NCBI RefSeq assembly: GCF_903969135.1
Contig: NZ_LR824569.1
Location: 372,001-436,000 of the forward strand
DNA length: 64,000 nt
Source: Chryseobacterium sp. JV274
GTDB taxonomy: Bacteria > Bacteroidota > Bacteroidia > Flavobacteriales > Weeksellaceae
Reading direction: 5' to 3'
Shown here one piece after another: positions 53,835-62,293 of the stretch. The stretch's first letter is position 1, and each line of letters starts with the position of its first letter. The position numbers were made by a program, and so were the translations under genes. Under the pieces are notes generated by a model that was not told the DNA's origin, did no database searches, and saw nothing but the letters and a program-made list of their open reading frames with translations.

Positions 53835-54623
53835 TTAGTTTTTATTGATTTTTGGCTTTACCTGCATGATGGCAAAATAGGATGATGTGAAGGCGGAGAG
53901 ACTTTGATAGCCTACTTTATAAGCAACTTCACTTAAAGTATATTGTCTGGTATCGATCAGCTCTATGCTTTTTAAAATCCTTGTCAGCTGCAGGTATTTT
54001 TGCAGGGTAATTCCGGTTTCATTTTTAAAAATCCGCTGAAGGCTCCTTACAGACATTTGTGCTTTTCCAGCTAATGAATCAATATCCAGGTTATATTTAA
54101 AATGAACATTGATATCATTACATACAGGAATCAATCTGGTATCCGTAGGAACAGGGATCTCTAGTCCGCTGCTTTCTTTGCAGAAGTTGGGAAGGCTTTT
54201 TAAAATAGCTTTGAAAAATAGGTCCTGTTCTTCATTTTCATCCAATGACTGGTTCCATTTTGAAGCATACAAAAGCATTTCTTTTAGAACAGGAGGAACG
54301 GCAAATACCTGTACATTCTGATAAAATTCATCTTCAAAAACAGACTTGAACAGAAAAACCATCAGATTCACCGTTTGTGCTTCAGAAGTTATTTTGTGGG
54401 CTTTTTCAGACGGAATCCAGATGACATGATGCTGCGGAACAAGATAAATCTTCCTGTCGATATGGAAATATTGGTAACCTTCTTCCACAAATGTAAGCTG
54501 GGCACGGTTATGCTGATGTTCATAGTCATCATGTTTCCAGTTTTTTTCACACCATACATAAGCTTCTTTTTCGATGGAATCTACAAACTGGCTTTCTGTT
54601 TTTTCAATCAGTCCACATTTCAT
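53835..54623 (-). CDS. AraC-family regulator
   Basis: 262 residues. An N-terminal cupin-like sensor (about 20-130, with HQHNRAQLTFVEEGYQYFHI) and a C-terminal pair of helix-turn-helix motifs (about 170-258, with DSLAGKAQMSVRSLQRIF and LSEVAYKVGYQSLSAFTSSY). It is divergent from an exported flavodoxin-RidA fusion. A 12-bp inverted repeat spans the intergenic region and starts at its own ATG, pointing to control of both genes. Confidence 0.92.
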   Translation of the reverse strand: MKCGLIEKTESQFVDSIEKEAYVWCEKNWKHDDYEHQHNRAQLTFVEEGYQYFHIDRKIYLVPQHHVIWIPSEKAHKITSEAQTVNLMVFLFKSVFEDEFYQNVQVFAVPPVLKEMLLYASKWNQSLDENEEQDLFFKAILKSLPNFCKESSGLEIPVPTDTRLIPVCNDINVHFKYNLDIDSLAGKAQMSVRSLQRIFKNETGITLQKYLQLTRILKSIELIDTRQYTLSEVAYKVGYQSLSAFTSSYFAIMQVKPKINKN

Positions 54624-54672
54624 ATTGTCGTTTTGTATGTATATTTTGGCAAATTTAATAAAAACGACAATA
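54623..54672. promoter_or_regulatory. Operator of the AraC regulator: 12-bp inverted repeat
   Basis: TATTGTCGTTTT at 54623-54634 and its exact reverse complement AAAACGACAATA at 54661-54672, 38 bp centre to centre. The left arm overlaps the araC-type start codon. The right arm ends one base before the -7 box of the fusion gene. Confidence 0.65.
54650..54657 (-). promoter_or_regulatory. -7 box of the AraC gene
   Basis: TAAATTTG on the minus strand matches TAnnTTTG, 27 bp before the ATG and between the operator arms. Confidence 0.6.
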
Positions 54673-54673
54673 G

Positions 54674-54681
54674 TAATTTTG
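54674..54681 (+). promoter_or_regulatory. -7 box of the flavodoxin-RidA gene
   Basis: TAATTTTG matches TAnnTTTG, with the right operator arm directly upstream. Confidence 0.6.
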
Positions 54682-54751
54682 TATAATCAAGATAACAGAC
54701 ATTAAAAAAGAATTATCGCAACAAAAAATATTAACTTATATCTTATTCTGA

Positions 54752-55888
54752 ATGAAAAAATTATGTCTTTTTTTTATTTTAATTTTATTATCTAATATCA
54801 CCAACATCATGGCACAAAATAAAGCTAAAATACTTGTTCTTATCCATTCTGATAATGGCGGAACCTATGAACTGGCCAAAGAGATTGCCAAAGGCATTGA
54901 AAGCGAAAATAATGCAGTTCCTTATATCAAATTAGTCAAAGCTTCCCAACATCCCAATCTGAAAAATCTGTCTGTAGCAACGGCAGATGAACTGACAAAC
55001 TACGATGGAATTGCTTTTGGTTCACCGGTTTATTTCGGGAATATCAGTACAGGAATGAGTGAATTTTTATCTAAAACCGTTCAGCTTTGGACCAATCACG
55101 CTTTGGAAGGAGTTCCGGCTACTGTTTTTATGTCAGCGGGGAGCGGAGCAGGAAAGGAGCTTGCACTTCAGGCATTCTGGAACAGTCTTGCTGTCCACGG
55201 AATGGTATTGGTGTCTAACGGAATTCGTGGAACAGAAGAGCTAAACAAAGCTATTCCACAGGGAAATACAGTTTTAGGAGTGACAAGTATGGCTTCTTTA
55301 AAAGATGTGGAGAGACCTACCAAAGGAGAACGGAATATTGCTGAGCTTCAAGGGAAAAACTTTGCAAAAATAGCATTGGCTCTGAAAGATACCCGCCCGA
55401 AAAAAAGCGCGCCTATCGCTGAAACTCATCAGGACTTTAATGAAATACTGAGACAAAAAAATATTATACTTCCACAGGTTCCTAAACCCGCAGGAAACTA
55501 TCAGCCGTTTGTCCGTTCCGGAAATCTGGTATTTATTAATCAGGTTGCTTTGAAAGATGGAAAAATTCTCAATCCGGGAAAATTGGGCGTTGAAGTGAAT
55601 GAACAACAGGTAAAAGACGCTACAAAGGTGACTATGCTGAACGTTATTTCCGTATTGAAAGAAGCTGTGGGAGGAGATTTGAGCAGAGTAAAGCAATGTG
55701 TGCAGCTTACAGGAATTTTTAATACAAAAGACGATTATACAAAACATGCAGATTTGATGAATATTGCTTCTGATCTGGCCGTTGAAGTTTTCGGAGATAA
55801 AGGAAAACATGCCAGAGCGACTTTTGGAGCATCTTCAATTCCGGTGAATTCTTCGGTTGAAATTCAGGCGGTCTTTGAAGTAGAATAA
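54752..55888 (+). CDS. Exported flavodoxin/WrbA-like and RidA-like fusion protein
   Basis: 378 residues. Signal peptide (ending IMAQ), then a flavodoxin/WrbA-type domain (about 26-205) with HSDNGGTYELAKEIAKGI (FMN phosphate loop), FGSPVYFGNISTGMSEFL and SAGSGAGKELALQAFWNSL. After a linker comes a RidA/YjgF-type domain (about 235-378) with GNLVFINQVALKDGK and RATFGASSIPVNSSVEIQAV, where Arg and Glu of the RidA pocket are visible. Both domains are normally cytoplasmic; the signal sequence implies a periplasmic form. It is probably controlled by the divergent AraC regulator. The substrate is unknown. Confidence 0.85.
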   Translation: MKKLCLFFILILLSNITNIMAQNKAKILVLIHSDNGGTYELAKEIAKGIESENNAVPYIKLVKASQHPNLKNLSVATADELTNYDGIAFGSPVYFGNISTGMSEFLSKTVQLWTNHALEGVPATVFMSAGSGAGKELALQAFWNSLAVHGMVLVSNGIRGTEELNKAIPQGNTVLGVTSMASLKDVERPTKGERNIAELQGKNFAKIALALKDTRPKKSAPIAETHQDFNEILRQKNIILPQVPKPAGNYQPFVRSGNLVFINQVALKDGKILNPGKLGVEVNEQQVKDATKVTMLNVISVLKEAVGGDLSRVKQCVQLTGIFNTKDDYTKHADLMNIASDLAVEVFGDKGKHARATFGASSIPVNSSVEIQAVFEVE

Positions 55889-55896
55889 ATTTCAAA

Positions 55897-55932
55897 TAAA
55901 ATCTGTGGCTATACTCTAATCACAGATTTTGT
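55897..55932. terminator. Bidirectional terminator
   Basis: A stem AAAATCTGTG/CACAGATTTT with a 13-nt loop, between the convergent flavodoxin-RidA and MocR genes. Confidence 0.8.
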
Positions 55933-55950
55933 CATTATGCTCTGTAAAGA

Positions 55951-57381
55951 TTAAAAAAACTTAGCAAAAACCTCTGAAATAACTGGAATACTTTGCTCCA
56001 GCTGCTCTTCAGAAAGCGCCCCGTAGCTTAACCTGAATCCGTTCACATGATTCTGGCTGTATTGTTTCGGGTGAATGATCTTAATATTCTTTTCCAATAA
56101 CTGAGCGGTTACAGCATTCCAATCCAGTTTAACTTTTGGAGTGATCCAGAAAGCAAGACCGCCTTCAGGCAATGTAAAGTCTGCAATGCCTTTCATATGT
56201 TTGATCAGCAGTTCAAATACAAAATCTCTTTTATTTTTATAATGGATGGTTGCTTTTTTGATGTGTTTTTTTACAGCCCCTTCTTTGATCAGCTGCAGAA
56301 CAGCCTGCTCCATGATTACATCTCCATGTACATCGATAATCTTTCTCAAATCACCAATTCTTTGCAATAGTTCCTGATTTTTTGTTGCCAGATAACCGAT
56401 CCTTAAAGCGGGCGCAACAACCTTGCTTAAAGTTCCGATGTATACATAATGCTGAAGTTCCGGAAAACTTGAAATCGGCAGGATAGGGCGGTAACCGAAA
56501 TGAAATTCATTGTCATAATCATCTTCAATGATTGTGATATTATATTGGTTTGATAATTCAATAAGTCTCAATCTTCTTGACAAACTTAGAGTAACTGTTG
56601 TAGGATATTGTCTGTGGGGAGTAATATATATCGCTTTTATGTTCTGATGTTTTGTCAAAAGCTTTTCAATAGCTTCAATATTGATTCCTTCTTTATCCAC
56701 AGGTACAGGCAAAAGCTGTGCTCCTGCATATTTAAAAGCCTGCCATGCGGGCTGATAACCCGGATCTTCCACAATAACGTTGTCACCGGAGGTTAAAAGA
56801 GTCTGAGCGGTCAGAAACATACCCATCTGGCTTCCTCTTGTAATGGAAATTTCATTTTCATTAATGTGCATTCCACGCTGATGATTCAGCATCTGAGAGA
56901 TCATTTTACGGAATTCCGTGTCACCATGCTCGTTTCCATATCCCATCATCTGCCACTTGGCTTTAATGCTGAAAATCTGTCTGTAAGCCCTTGCCAGCTC
57001 CGTTACCGGCGCAATTTTACTGTCCGGATGGCCATCATCAAAGTTGATTAACATTCCTCCGGAAATAATCTGCTGATTCAAAGAACCATGTGTGTTAGTT
57101 GCATTTTTCTCATGCAAAGGAGGAAGGCTTTCAGAAACAAAAATTCCTTTCCGCTCTTTGGAAACCACCCATTCTTCATTAATCAGAACCTGATAAGCTT
57201 CTACAACAGTATTTCTGTTGACTTTTAGAGTCTGAGCAAGATTTCGGCTTCCGGGAAGTGCATCTCCGGCTTTTAATCTTCCTGAACGGATATCGCTAAT
57301 GATTGTATCTGCAATCTGTAGATAAACGGCTTTAGCAAGCTTTTTATCAATTTCTAATTCTAATTTCCAAGGTCGAAGCAT
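55951..57381 (-). CDS. MocR-type GntR/aminotransferase regulator (second)
   Basis: 476 residues. The GntR winged HTH (about 10-85, with GDALPGSRNLAQTLKVNRNT) is fused to an aminotransferase-like domain. The PLP lysine lies in IGTLSKVVAPALRIGY, and GSQMGMFLTAQTL and IYITPHRQYPTTVTLSL are typical of the MocR/PdxR group. It is divergent from a cupin/DapA-like/thioredoxin operon with only 101 bp between start codons, so it very likely regulates that operon. Confidence 0.9.
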   Translation of the reverse strand: MLRPWKLELEIDKKLAKAVYLQIADTIISDIRSGRLKAGDALPGSRNLAQTLKVNRNTVVEAYQVLINEEWVVSKERKGIFVSESLPPLHEKNATNTHGSLNQQIISGGMLINFDDGHPDSKIAPVTELARAYRQIFSIKAKWQMMGYGNEHGDTEFRKMISQMLNHQRGMHINENEISITRGSQMGMFLTAQTLLTSGDNVIVEDPGYQPAWQAFKYAGAQLLPVPVDKEGINIEAIEKLLTKHQNIKAIYITPHRQYPTTVTLSLSRRLRLIELSNQYNITIIEDDYDNEFHFGYRPILPISSFPELQHYVYIGTLSKVVAPALRIGYLATKNQELLQRIGDLRKIIDVHGDVIMEQAVLQLIKEGAVKKHIKKATIHYKNKRDFVFELLIKHMKGIADFTLPEGGLAFWITPKVKLDWNAVTAQLLEKNIKIIHPKQYSQNHVNGFRLSYGALSEEQLEQSIPVISEVFAKFF

Positions 57382-57424
57382 CTGGACTATCTATTTATGT
57401 AAAAACTGAATCATTTGAATGGTC

Positions 57425-57432
57425 CAAATATA
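57425..57432 (-). promoter_or_regulatory. -7 box of the second MocR gene
   Basis: TATATTTG on the minus strand matches TAnnTTTG. It nearly abuts the opposing box at 57436, so the two promoters are back to back. TGGAC and GTCCA half-sites lie within 50 bp. Confidence 0.6.
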
Positions 57433-57435
57433 AAA

Positions 57436-57443
57436 TAATTTTG
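57436..57443 (+). promoter_or_regulatory. -7 box of the cupin operon
   Basis: TAATTTTG matches TAnnTTTG, 39 bp before the cupin ATG. Confidence 0.6.
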
Positions 57444-57482
57444 TCATGCAATAAAGCACAAAACCATAATAATTTAAAAATC

Positions 57483-57938
57483 ATGGATAAGAAACAATTC
57501 AGTTCTAAAGATTTTCACGAAACTTTTGCAAGACCAAAGTATGTAAAACCAAGTCATTTGATTCATAAAAATGTAGAAAATGCAGGAGAGCACAATCAGT
57601 TTTCAACAGAAAGGAAACACCCGGTTTTCTTTGTAGATCTTCCAAGTAAGAATGTAAGTATGACGATTGGCGGACTCACTCCCGGACAGCAAACCAACAG
57701 ACACCGTCATACTTATGAAACCGTATTATTTGTGATCGAAGGGAAAGGCTGGACAGAAGTAGAAGATGAAAGGGTGCATTGGGAAGCTGGAGATGCCGTA
57801 TATATTCCTTCGTGGGCATGGCACAAGCATCAGAATCTTAGCGACACAGAACCAGCCAAATATATTGCCTGCGAAAATGCTCCTCAGCTGCAGAATCTGG
57901 GTGTTGCGTTGAGAGAAGAGGAAGGCAGAGACCTTTAA
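57483..57938 (+). CDS. Cupin-domain protein
   Basis: About 151 residues from the ATG at 57483. An upstream frame start at 57441 lies on the promoter. Single cupin barrel with metal-binding histidines in QQTNRHRHTYETVLFVIEGKG and the second motif VYIPSWAWHKHQN. Conserved wording resembles cupins acting as dioxygenases or isomerases on small acids. First gene of an operon with a DapA-like aldolase and a small thioredoxin-fold protein, all likely under MocR control. Confidence 0.88.
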   Translation: MDKKQFSSKDFHETFARPKYVKPSHLIHKNVENAGEHNQFSTERKHPVFFVDLPSKNVSMTIGGLTPGQQTNRHRHTYETVLFVIEGKGWTEVEDERVHWEAGDAVYIPSWAWHKHQNLSDTEPAKYIACENAPQLQNLGVALREEEGRDL

Positions 57939-57970
57939 TATCAGGATTTTAAATTTTAAATCAGCAAAAC

Positions 57971-58855
57971 ATGAAAAATGTTCCATTTAAAGGGATTATT
58001 GCCTATCCCATAACACCTTTTGATGAAAATGAAAAAGTAAATATTCCTCTTTTCAAACATCTGGTAGAAAGACTGGTTACTTCCGGAAGTCACGGAATTG
58101 CTCCATTGGGGAGTACAGGGGTAATGCCTTACTTATCTGATGAAGAAAAAGAAGAAGTAACGGAAGCTACTTTACAGCAGGTAAAAGGAAGAATTCCGAC
58201 GCTGGTGGGAGTTTCCAATCTTACAACGGAAAAAACAATTCACCATGCTCAGTTTGCAGAAAAAGCAGGCGCTGATGCGGTGATGATTATCCCAATGAGT
58301 TACTGGAAACTTACAGATGATGAAATTGTAACTCATTATGACGCGGTAGCCCGTAAAATTTCTATTCCGATTATGGCCTATAACAATCCTGCAACGAGTG
58401 GAGTAGACATGTCACCAGCCTTATTGAAAAGACTCCTTGAAATTCCTAATGTAACAATGATTAAGGAAAGTACAGGAGATATTCAAAGGATGCACTTTTT
58501 AAGAAGAGAATTGGGAGAGGAAGTGGCATTCTATAACGGTTCTAATCCTTTGGCACTGGCCGCCTTTTGTGCCGGAGCAAGAGGTTGGTGTACCGCTGCA
58601 CCGAATCTTATCCCAGAGCTTACTATCAGTCTTTACAACGCCATTGAGGAAGGGAATCTTGAAAAAGCAAAAACTATTTTCTACCAGCAGTTTGACCTTT
58701 TAAAATTTATTGTCAATAAAGGATTGCCAAGAGCTGTAAAATCAGGGCTTACGATTCTGAGTGAAAACGGCGGAAATTTGAGAAGTCCTTTAAAACCTCT
58801 TCAGGAAAAAGAGACTGAAGAATTAAAAAATATTATTAAAACCCTTGTTAATTAA
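57971..58855 (+). CDS. DapA-family (dihydrodipicolinate synthase-like) aldolase/lyase
   Basis: 294 residues, a TIM barrel of the N-acetylneuraminate lyase superfamily. The Schiff-base Lys165 (MIKESTGD) and Tyr137 (PIMAYNNPATSG) are in place, with GSTGVMPYL in the substrate loop. True DapA in lysine synthesis is usually near other lysine genes. Here the MocR/cupin context instead suggests a catabolic 2-keto-acid aldolase or hydratase. The exact substrate is unknown. It lies 33 bp after the cupin gene. Confidence 0.85.
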   Translation: MKNVPFKGIIAYPITPFDENEKVNIPLFKHLVERLVTSGSHGIAPLGSTGVMPYLSDEEKEEVTEATLQQVKGRIPTLVGVSNLTTEKTIHHAQFAEKAGADAVMIIPMSYWKLTDDEIVTHYDAVARKISIPIMAYNNPATSGVDMSPALLKRLLEIPNVTMIKESTGDIQRMHFLRRELGEEVAFYNGSNPLALAAFCAGARGWCTAAPNLIPELTISLYNAIEEGNLEKAKTIFYQQFDLLKFIVNKGLPRAVKSGLTILSENGGNLRSPLKPLQEKETEELKNIIKTLVN

Positions 58856-58864
58856 TACAATCTT

Positions 58865-59098
58865 ATGAAAAAATCCATTTTTTATCATGCAGGATGTCCT
58901 GTATGTATCAGTGCAGAACATGATATTATCAACCTTATAGGTTTGGAAAATATTGAAATTATCCATTTAGGAAATGACAGAAACAAAATTGAAGAGGCTG
59001 AGAAGGCAGGCGTAAAATCTGTACCAGCTTTAGTAACACCTAATGGTAACGTTCTTCATATTAATTTTGGAGCATCTATGGAAGATGTGAAAAAATAG
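58865..59098 (+). CDS. Small thioredoxin/glutaredoxin-fold protein
   Basis: 77 residues with an intact CPVC active site near the N-terminus (YHAGCPVCISAEHD) and the cis-proline VKSVPALVTPNG. This is a minimal glutaredoxin-like fold. It lies 10 bp after the DapA-like gene, so it belongs to the same operon. It may reduce a partner in the cupin/aldolase pathway or respond to thiol state. Confidence 0.8.
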   Translation: MKKSIFYHAGCPVCISAEHDIINLIGLENIEIIHLGNDRNKIEEAEKAGVKSVPALVTPNGNVLHINFGASMEDVKK

Positions 59099-59117
59099 AA
59101 TATTAATCTTGTTGTAT

Positions 59118-59258
59118 AAACGAGACTGTTTCAAAACTGTCATTCTGAACGAAATGAAATGTAGTGAAGAATCTCGTGTATTTAGTTATCAATGAGATTC
59201 TTCCTTTGTCAGAATGACAAAAGCCAATTATTTGACTTTCTGAAACAGCCTCGTTTTT
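59118..59258. repeat. Nested inverted-repeat element ending the cupin operon
   Basis: Three nested imperfect stems. The outer is AAACGAGACTGTTTCA (59118-59133) with TGAAACAGCCTCGTTT near 59241-59256. Inside are GTCATTCTGA with TCAGAATGAC, and GAAGAATCTC with GAGATTCTTC. It ends in a T run, so it can also act as the operon terminator. The inner words look like a common flavobacterial intergenic repeat. Confidence 0.65.
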
Positions 59259-59324
59259 TGTTTTCTTCCTAATTACATTTATGTGTAAAATCTTTGAGAG
59301 AATTTATTGCCCATTCAGAACTTT

Positions 59325-59831
59325 CTAAATGGTTGCATTTCCCTCTACACCGTCAGAATTGCTCGTTTTATGCCCTGTGATTGCAGAAGCAACAAAGCTG
59401 AAGAGACTGACCAGTTTTCCTGCTTTAGTGTCCCAATAGTAAGTTTCCTTAGGTTCTACACGGATAATGGTAACATTGGGATCGTCTTTTCCATCGAACC
59501 AGGCTTTCGCTAAAGGAGACCATTTTTCTTCTATGGTCGCCTTATCCTTGTAAACAGAAGCTTCTCCGTACACCGAAAGATATTGGGAATCACTGTTATT
59601 CATAAAAAACAACTGTACTCTTCGGTCTTCTTTGATTTCAAAATTCTTGTTACTGGTTCCACTGCTGATAAACCAGAGATTTCCATTGTCATCCGTTTCC
59701 TGAAGAGTCATAGGTCTTGAATTTACAGGAACGGTTTCCAATTCTGTACAGAACATACATATTTTTGCACTTTCTGAAAGTTCCTTGATTTTTTTGATCG
59801 CCTCAAGATGGCTGAGATTCTTTGTTGACAT
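59325..59831 (-). CDS. PNPOx-family general stress protein
   Basis: About 168 residues from the ATG at 59831. An upstream frame to 59885 adds 18 residues of poor character. A split-barrel flavin-binding fold like general stress protein 26: KICMFCTELETVPVNSRPMT, NLWFISSGTSNKNFEIKED, YLSVYGEASVYKDKATIEE and WSPLAKAWFDGKDDPNVTII. Members bind FMN, FAD or F420 and serve in stress responses. True PdxH activity is not implied. It is monocistronic. Confidence 0.87.
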   Translation of the reverse strand: MSTKNLSHLEAIKKIKELSESAKICMFCTELETVPVNSRPMTLQETDDNGNLWFISSGTSNKNFEIKEDRRVQLFFMNNSDSQYLSVYGEASVYKDKATIEEKWSPLAKAWFDGKDDPNVTIIRVEPKETYYWDTKAGKLVSLFSFVASAITGHKTSNSDGVEGNATI

Positions 59832-60070
59832 AATATAATATTTTAAGTGATTGATGTAGACTAAATCATTCAAATACCTGACCAAAAGACAATAAAATGT
59901 GGTACATGGAATGGATTTCTTTTCAAAAACTTATGAGTATTTGTTGGAAATCGCAAAGACGCAAGGATAATTTTTTTATGATATAAGGCGCCAGGATTTT
60001 ATCTTTGGAGAGAATTTGAATATTAAAACAGTTTCTTTTTCTGCCCATAAGTTTTATGTACATTTGATGA

Positions 60071-60868
60071 ATGCAGATTTCGCCTCCTAAACATTTGACT
60101 CCTTTTATCAGGCATTATATCTTTTTGGAAAATTCTGAAAAGGATATAAGGAGTCTAAGGCTGTTTACGGATGGCAGTTCCGGGCTTATTCTCTCCGGAG
60201 ATATGAATCTGTATTCCGGTGTTTCAGAAGATCGGATGCCGCTTTCTTTTTTTTATGGAACTTTAAATGGGTATAAAGATTTCTCTTCAAAAGGAAAATT
60301 TTCGCTGATTGCCATTGTATTTCAGCCCTATTTTTTAAATATCCTTTTAAAAACTTCTGCCAAAGAGATTAGAGATCAGATTGTCTCTGCTGAAGATGTC
60401 TTAAAGGATAAACTGGAAATATTTCAGGAAAAACTTTTTAAGAAAACAAATCCCTTGACCGTTATCAATGATCTTAATGTTTTTTTTACTGAATTTTTAT
60501 CCGAAACAATAAACACGGATCATCATATTATAGCGGCCACACAGCAATATATTCTTCAAAATAAAGGCGTTGTATCATCCAAAGAATTAGAAAAATTCAC
60601 AGGATATTCTGAACGTCATCTGGAAAGGAAATTTGAATTTCATATGGGAATATCCCCTAAAAAATATGGAAATATTATCCGTCTTCATTACTTTTTAAGC
60701 CTTGTTAATAAAAGTGTTGATGATAAAAATATGACGATGCTTTCCTATGAAGCAGGTTATTCCGATCAGTCCCATCTTATCAGGGAATTTAAAAACAATA
60801 TCGGGCTTACTCCCAAACAGTATTTGAAAACAGAAAATAAAATGGCTGTCAATTTCATTGAACTATAA
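60071..60868 (+). CDS. AraC-family regulator
   Basis: 265 residues. The N-terminal domain (PPKHLTPFIRHYIFLE, then SGLILSGDMNLY) is typical of AraC proteins with a DUF6597-like sensor. The C-terminal HTH pair spans about 165-255 (SSKELEKFTGYSERHLERKF and MLSYEAGYSDQSHLIREFKN). The nitrilase gene starts about 65 bp downstream on the same strand, so it is a probable target or operon partner. Confidence 0.9.
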   Translation: MQISPPKHLTPFIRHYIFLENSEKDIRSLRLFTDGSSGLILSGDMNLYSGVSEDRMPLSFFYGTLNGYKDFSSKGKFSLIAIVFQPYFLNILLKTSAKEIRDQIVSAEDVLKDKLEIFQEKLFKKTNPLTVINDLNVFFTEFLSETINTDHHIIAATQQYILQNKGVVSSKELEKFTGYSERHLERKFEFHMGISPKKYGNIIRLHYFLSLVNKSVDDKNMTMLSYEAGYSDQSHLIREFKNNIGLTPKQYLKTENKMAVNFIEL

Positions 60869-60933
60869 ATAAGCTTGTCGGTTTTATACAATTTTTTAGA
60901 GGCTGAGCTATCTAGCTTTGCTTAAAAAAATCA

Positions 60934-61887
60934 ATGAATATTAAAATTTCAACCGCACAATTTGAAAATAGAAGTGGTGATAAGGCTTATAATCTGTCTG
61001 TCATAGAAAAACTGGCCAGCCAGGCCGCTTCCCAGGGATCTCATGTCATTGCTTTTCATGAATGTTCCATTACAGGGTATACTTTTGCACGGAAACTTTC
61101 CAGAGAGCAGCTCCTTGATATTGCAGAACGTATTCCGGAAGGGGAGAGTATTCAAAGATTGCAGGATATTGCCGCTCAGAATGACATCACCATATTAGCC
61201 GGACTGTTTGAAAAAGATGAGCATGATCATCTTTTTAAAGCGTATGTATGTGTTGATAAAACAGGGCTGAAGGCTAAGTACAGAAAATTACATCCTTTTA
61301 TCAATCCCCATCTTACACCCGGCAATGAGTATTGTATATTTGATATCATGGGCTGGAAGTGTGGTATTCTCATCTGCTATGATAACAATATCATTGAAAA
61401 TGTAAGAGCGACGAGGCTTCTTGGTGCCGAAATTATTTTTATGCCCCATGTTACCATGTGTACTCCTTCCACGAGGCCGGGAGCTGGTTTTGTTGATCCT
61501 CAGCTTTGGGAGAACAGGGAAGCAGATCCTACCTCTTTGCGTTTAGAATTTGATGGTATGAAGGGGAGAGATTGGCTGATGAAATGGCTTCCGGCAAGAG
61601 CCTATGATAACGGCGCTTATATTGTTTTTTCAAATCCTGTCGGTATGGATGATGACCAGCTGAAAAACGGATGTTCTATGATTATAGATCCTTTTGGAGA
61701 TTGTATTGCAGAATGCCGGTCATGGGAAAACAGTTTTGAATCTGCGGTTATTACTACTGAAAAACTTACTCAGGCAGGAGGATACAGGTATATTAAGGCC
61801 CGAAGACCTGAATTATATAGAGATATCATAGGGCAGAAGCACTCATCTGAGCAAAAAGTTATATGGCTGGATGATAAAACGGTTTAA
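60934..61887 (+). CDS. Carbon-nitrogen hydrolase (nitrilase family)
   Basis: 317 residues with the nitrilase-superfamily triad Glu43 (AFHECSITGY), Lys118 (KYRKLHPF) and Cys148 (GILICYDNN), in order and at normal spacing. The C-terminal part (SNPVGMDDDQLKNGCSMIID) is typical. The family cleaves non-peptide C-N bonds: amidases, carbamoylases, ureidopropionases and nitrilases. Substrate is not predictable. It may be controlled by the AraC regulator just upstream. A shared terminator with the convergent rhodanese pseudogene follows. Confidence 0.9.
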   Translation: MNIKISTAQFENRSGDKAYNLSVIEKLASQAASQGSHVIAFHECSITGYTFARKLSREQLLDIAERIPEGESIQRLQDIAAQNDITILAGLFEKDEHDHLFKAYVCVDKTGLKAKYRKLHPFINPHLTPGNEYCIFDIMGWKCGILICYDNNIIENVRATRLLGAEIIFMPHVTMCTPSTRPGAGFVDPQLWENREADPTSLRLEFDGMKGRDWLMKWLPARAYDNGAYIVFSNPVGMDDDQLKNGCSMIIDPFGDCIAECRSWENSFESAVITTEKLTQAGGYRYIKARRPELYRDIIGQKHSSEQKVIWLDDKTV

Positions 61888-61891
61888 AAAT

Positions 61892-61929
61892 ATAAACCCT
61901 CCCGCGACAAAGTTCAAGGAGGGTTTATT
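61892..61929. terminator. Bidirectional terminator
   Basis: A stem ATAAACCCTCC/GGAGGGTTTAT with a 15-nt loop, serving the nitrilase gene and the convergent membrane-protein operon. Confidence 0.85.
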
Positions 61930-61936
61930 TATTCAT

Positions 61937-62293
61937 TTATGGATTGATTGTTTTTTGGAGATCACTCCAGGCACCGCCGTTATAAATATGTTTGAAGCCT
62001 CTTTCTTTCAGGATATTTTCTGCTTTTACACTTCAAAGTCCATGGGAACGTACTGTAATGTATGTTTTTTCAGGATTCAATTCTATATACCGCTCTCTGA
62101 TTGTTCCTAATGAAATATTAACAGAACCTTCTATGTGTCCCGTTTCGTATTCTTTTTCAGTTCTCACATCAAGAATGACTGCTCCTTTTTTGATCAGTTC
62201 AGGCAATCCGTTATCTAAGGTCTGAAACTGATAAATCCTATACACAATATACAGTATAAAAGCTATTCCACAGAATATAAGCACACTTTTCAT
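61937..62293 (-). pseudogene. Rhodanese-domain protein, inactivated by a premature stop and loss of the catalytic Cys
   Basis: The intact frame would encode 118 residues: an N-terminal membrane anchor (about 3-17), then a rhodanese domain with AVILDVRTEKEYETGHIEGS. The active loop should read C-S-H-G-L-R-S. Here the Cys codon is CGT (Arg) and the Arg codon is TGA (stop, at 62033-62035). Translation in the same frame continues after the stop for 32 codons with normal wording (SVKAENILKERGFKHIYNG) to a TAA at 61937. Both lesions are single transitions (TGT to CGT; CGA to TGA). Its ATG overlaps the preceding stop by 4 bp. Sequencing error is possible but would have to strike twice. Confidence 0.8.

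Noticed and set aside
55298..55810. 170-codon frame antisense to the RidA-like domain
   Set aside because: No start context, no family character (Phe/Ser/Ile-rich wording typical of reversed coding DNA) and full overlap with a strong gene.
62033..62035. TGA in the rhodanese gene as a selenocysteine codon
   Set aside because: It falls at the Arg of the active loop rather than at the Cys, and the Cys codon itself is separately changed, so recoding does not explain it.
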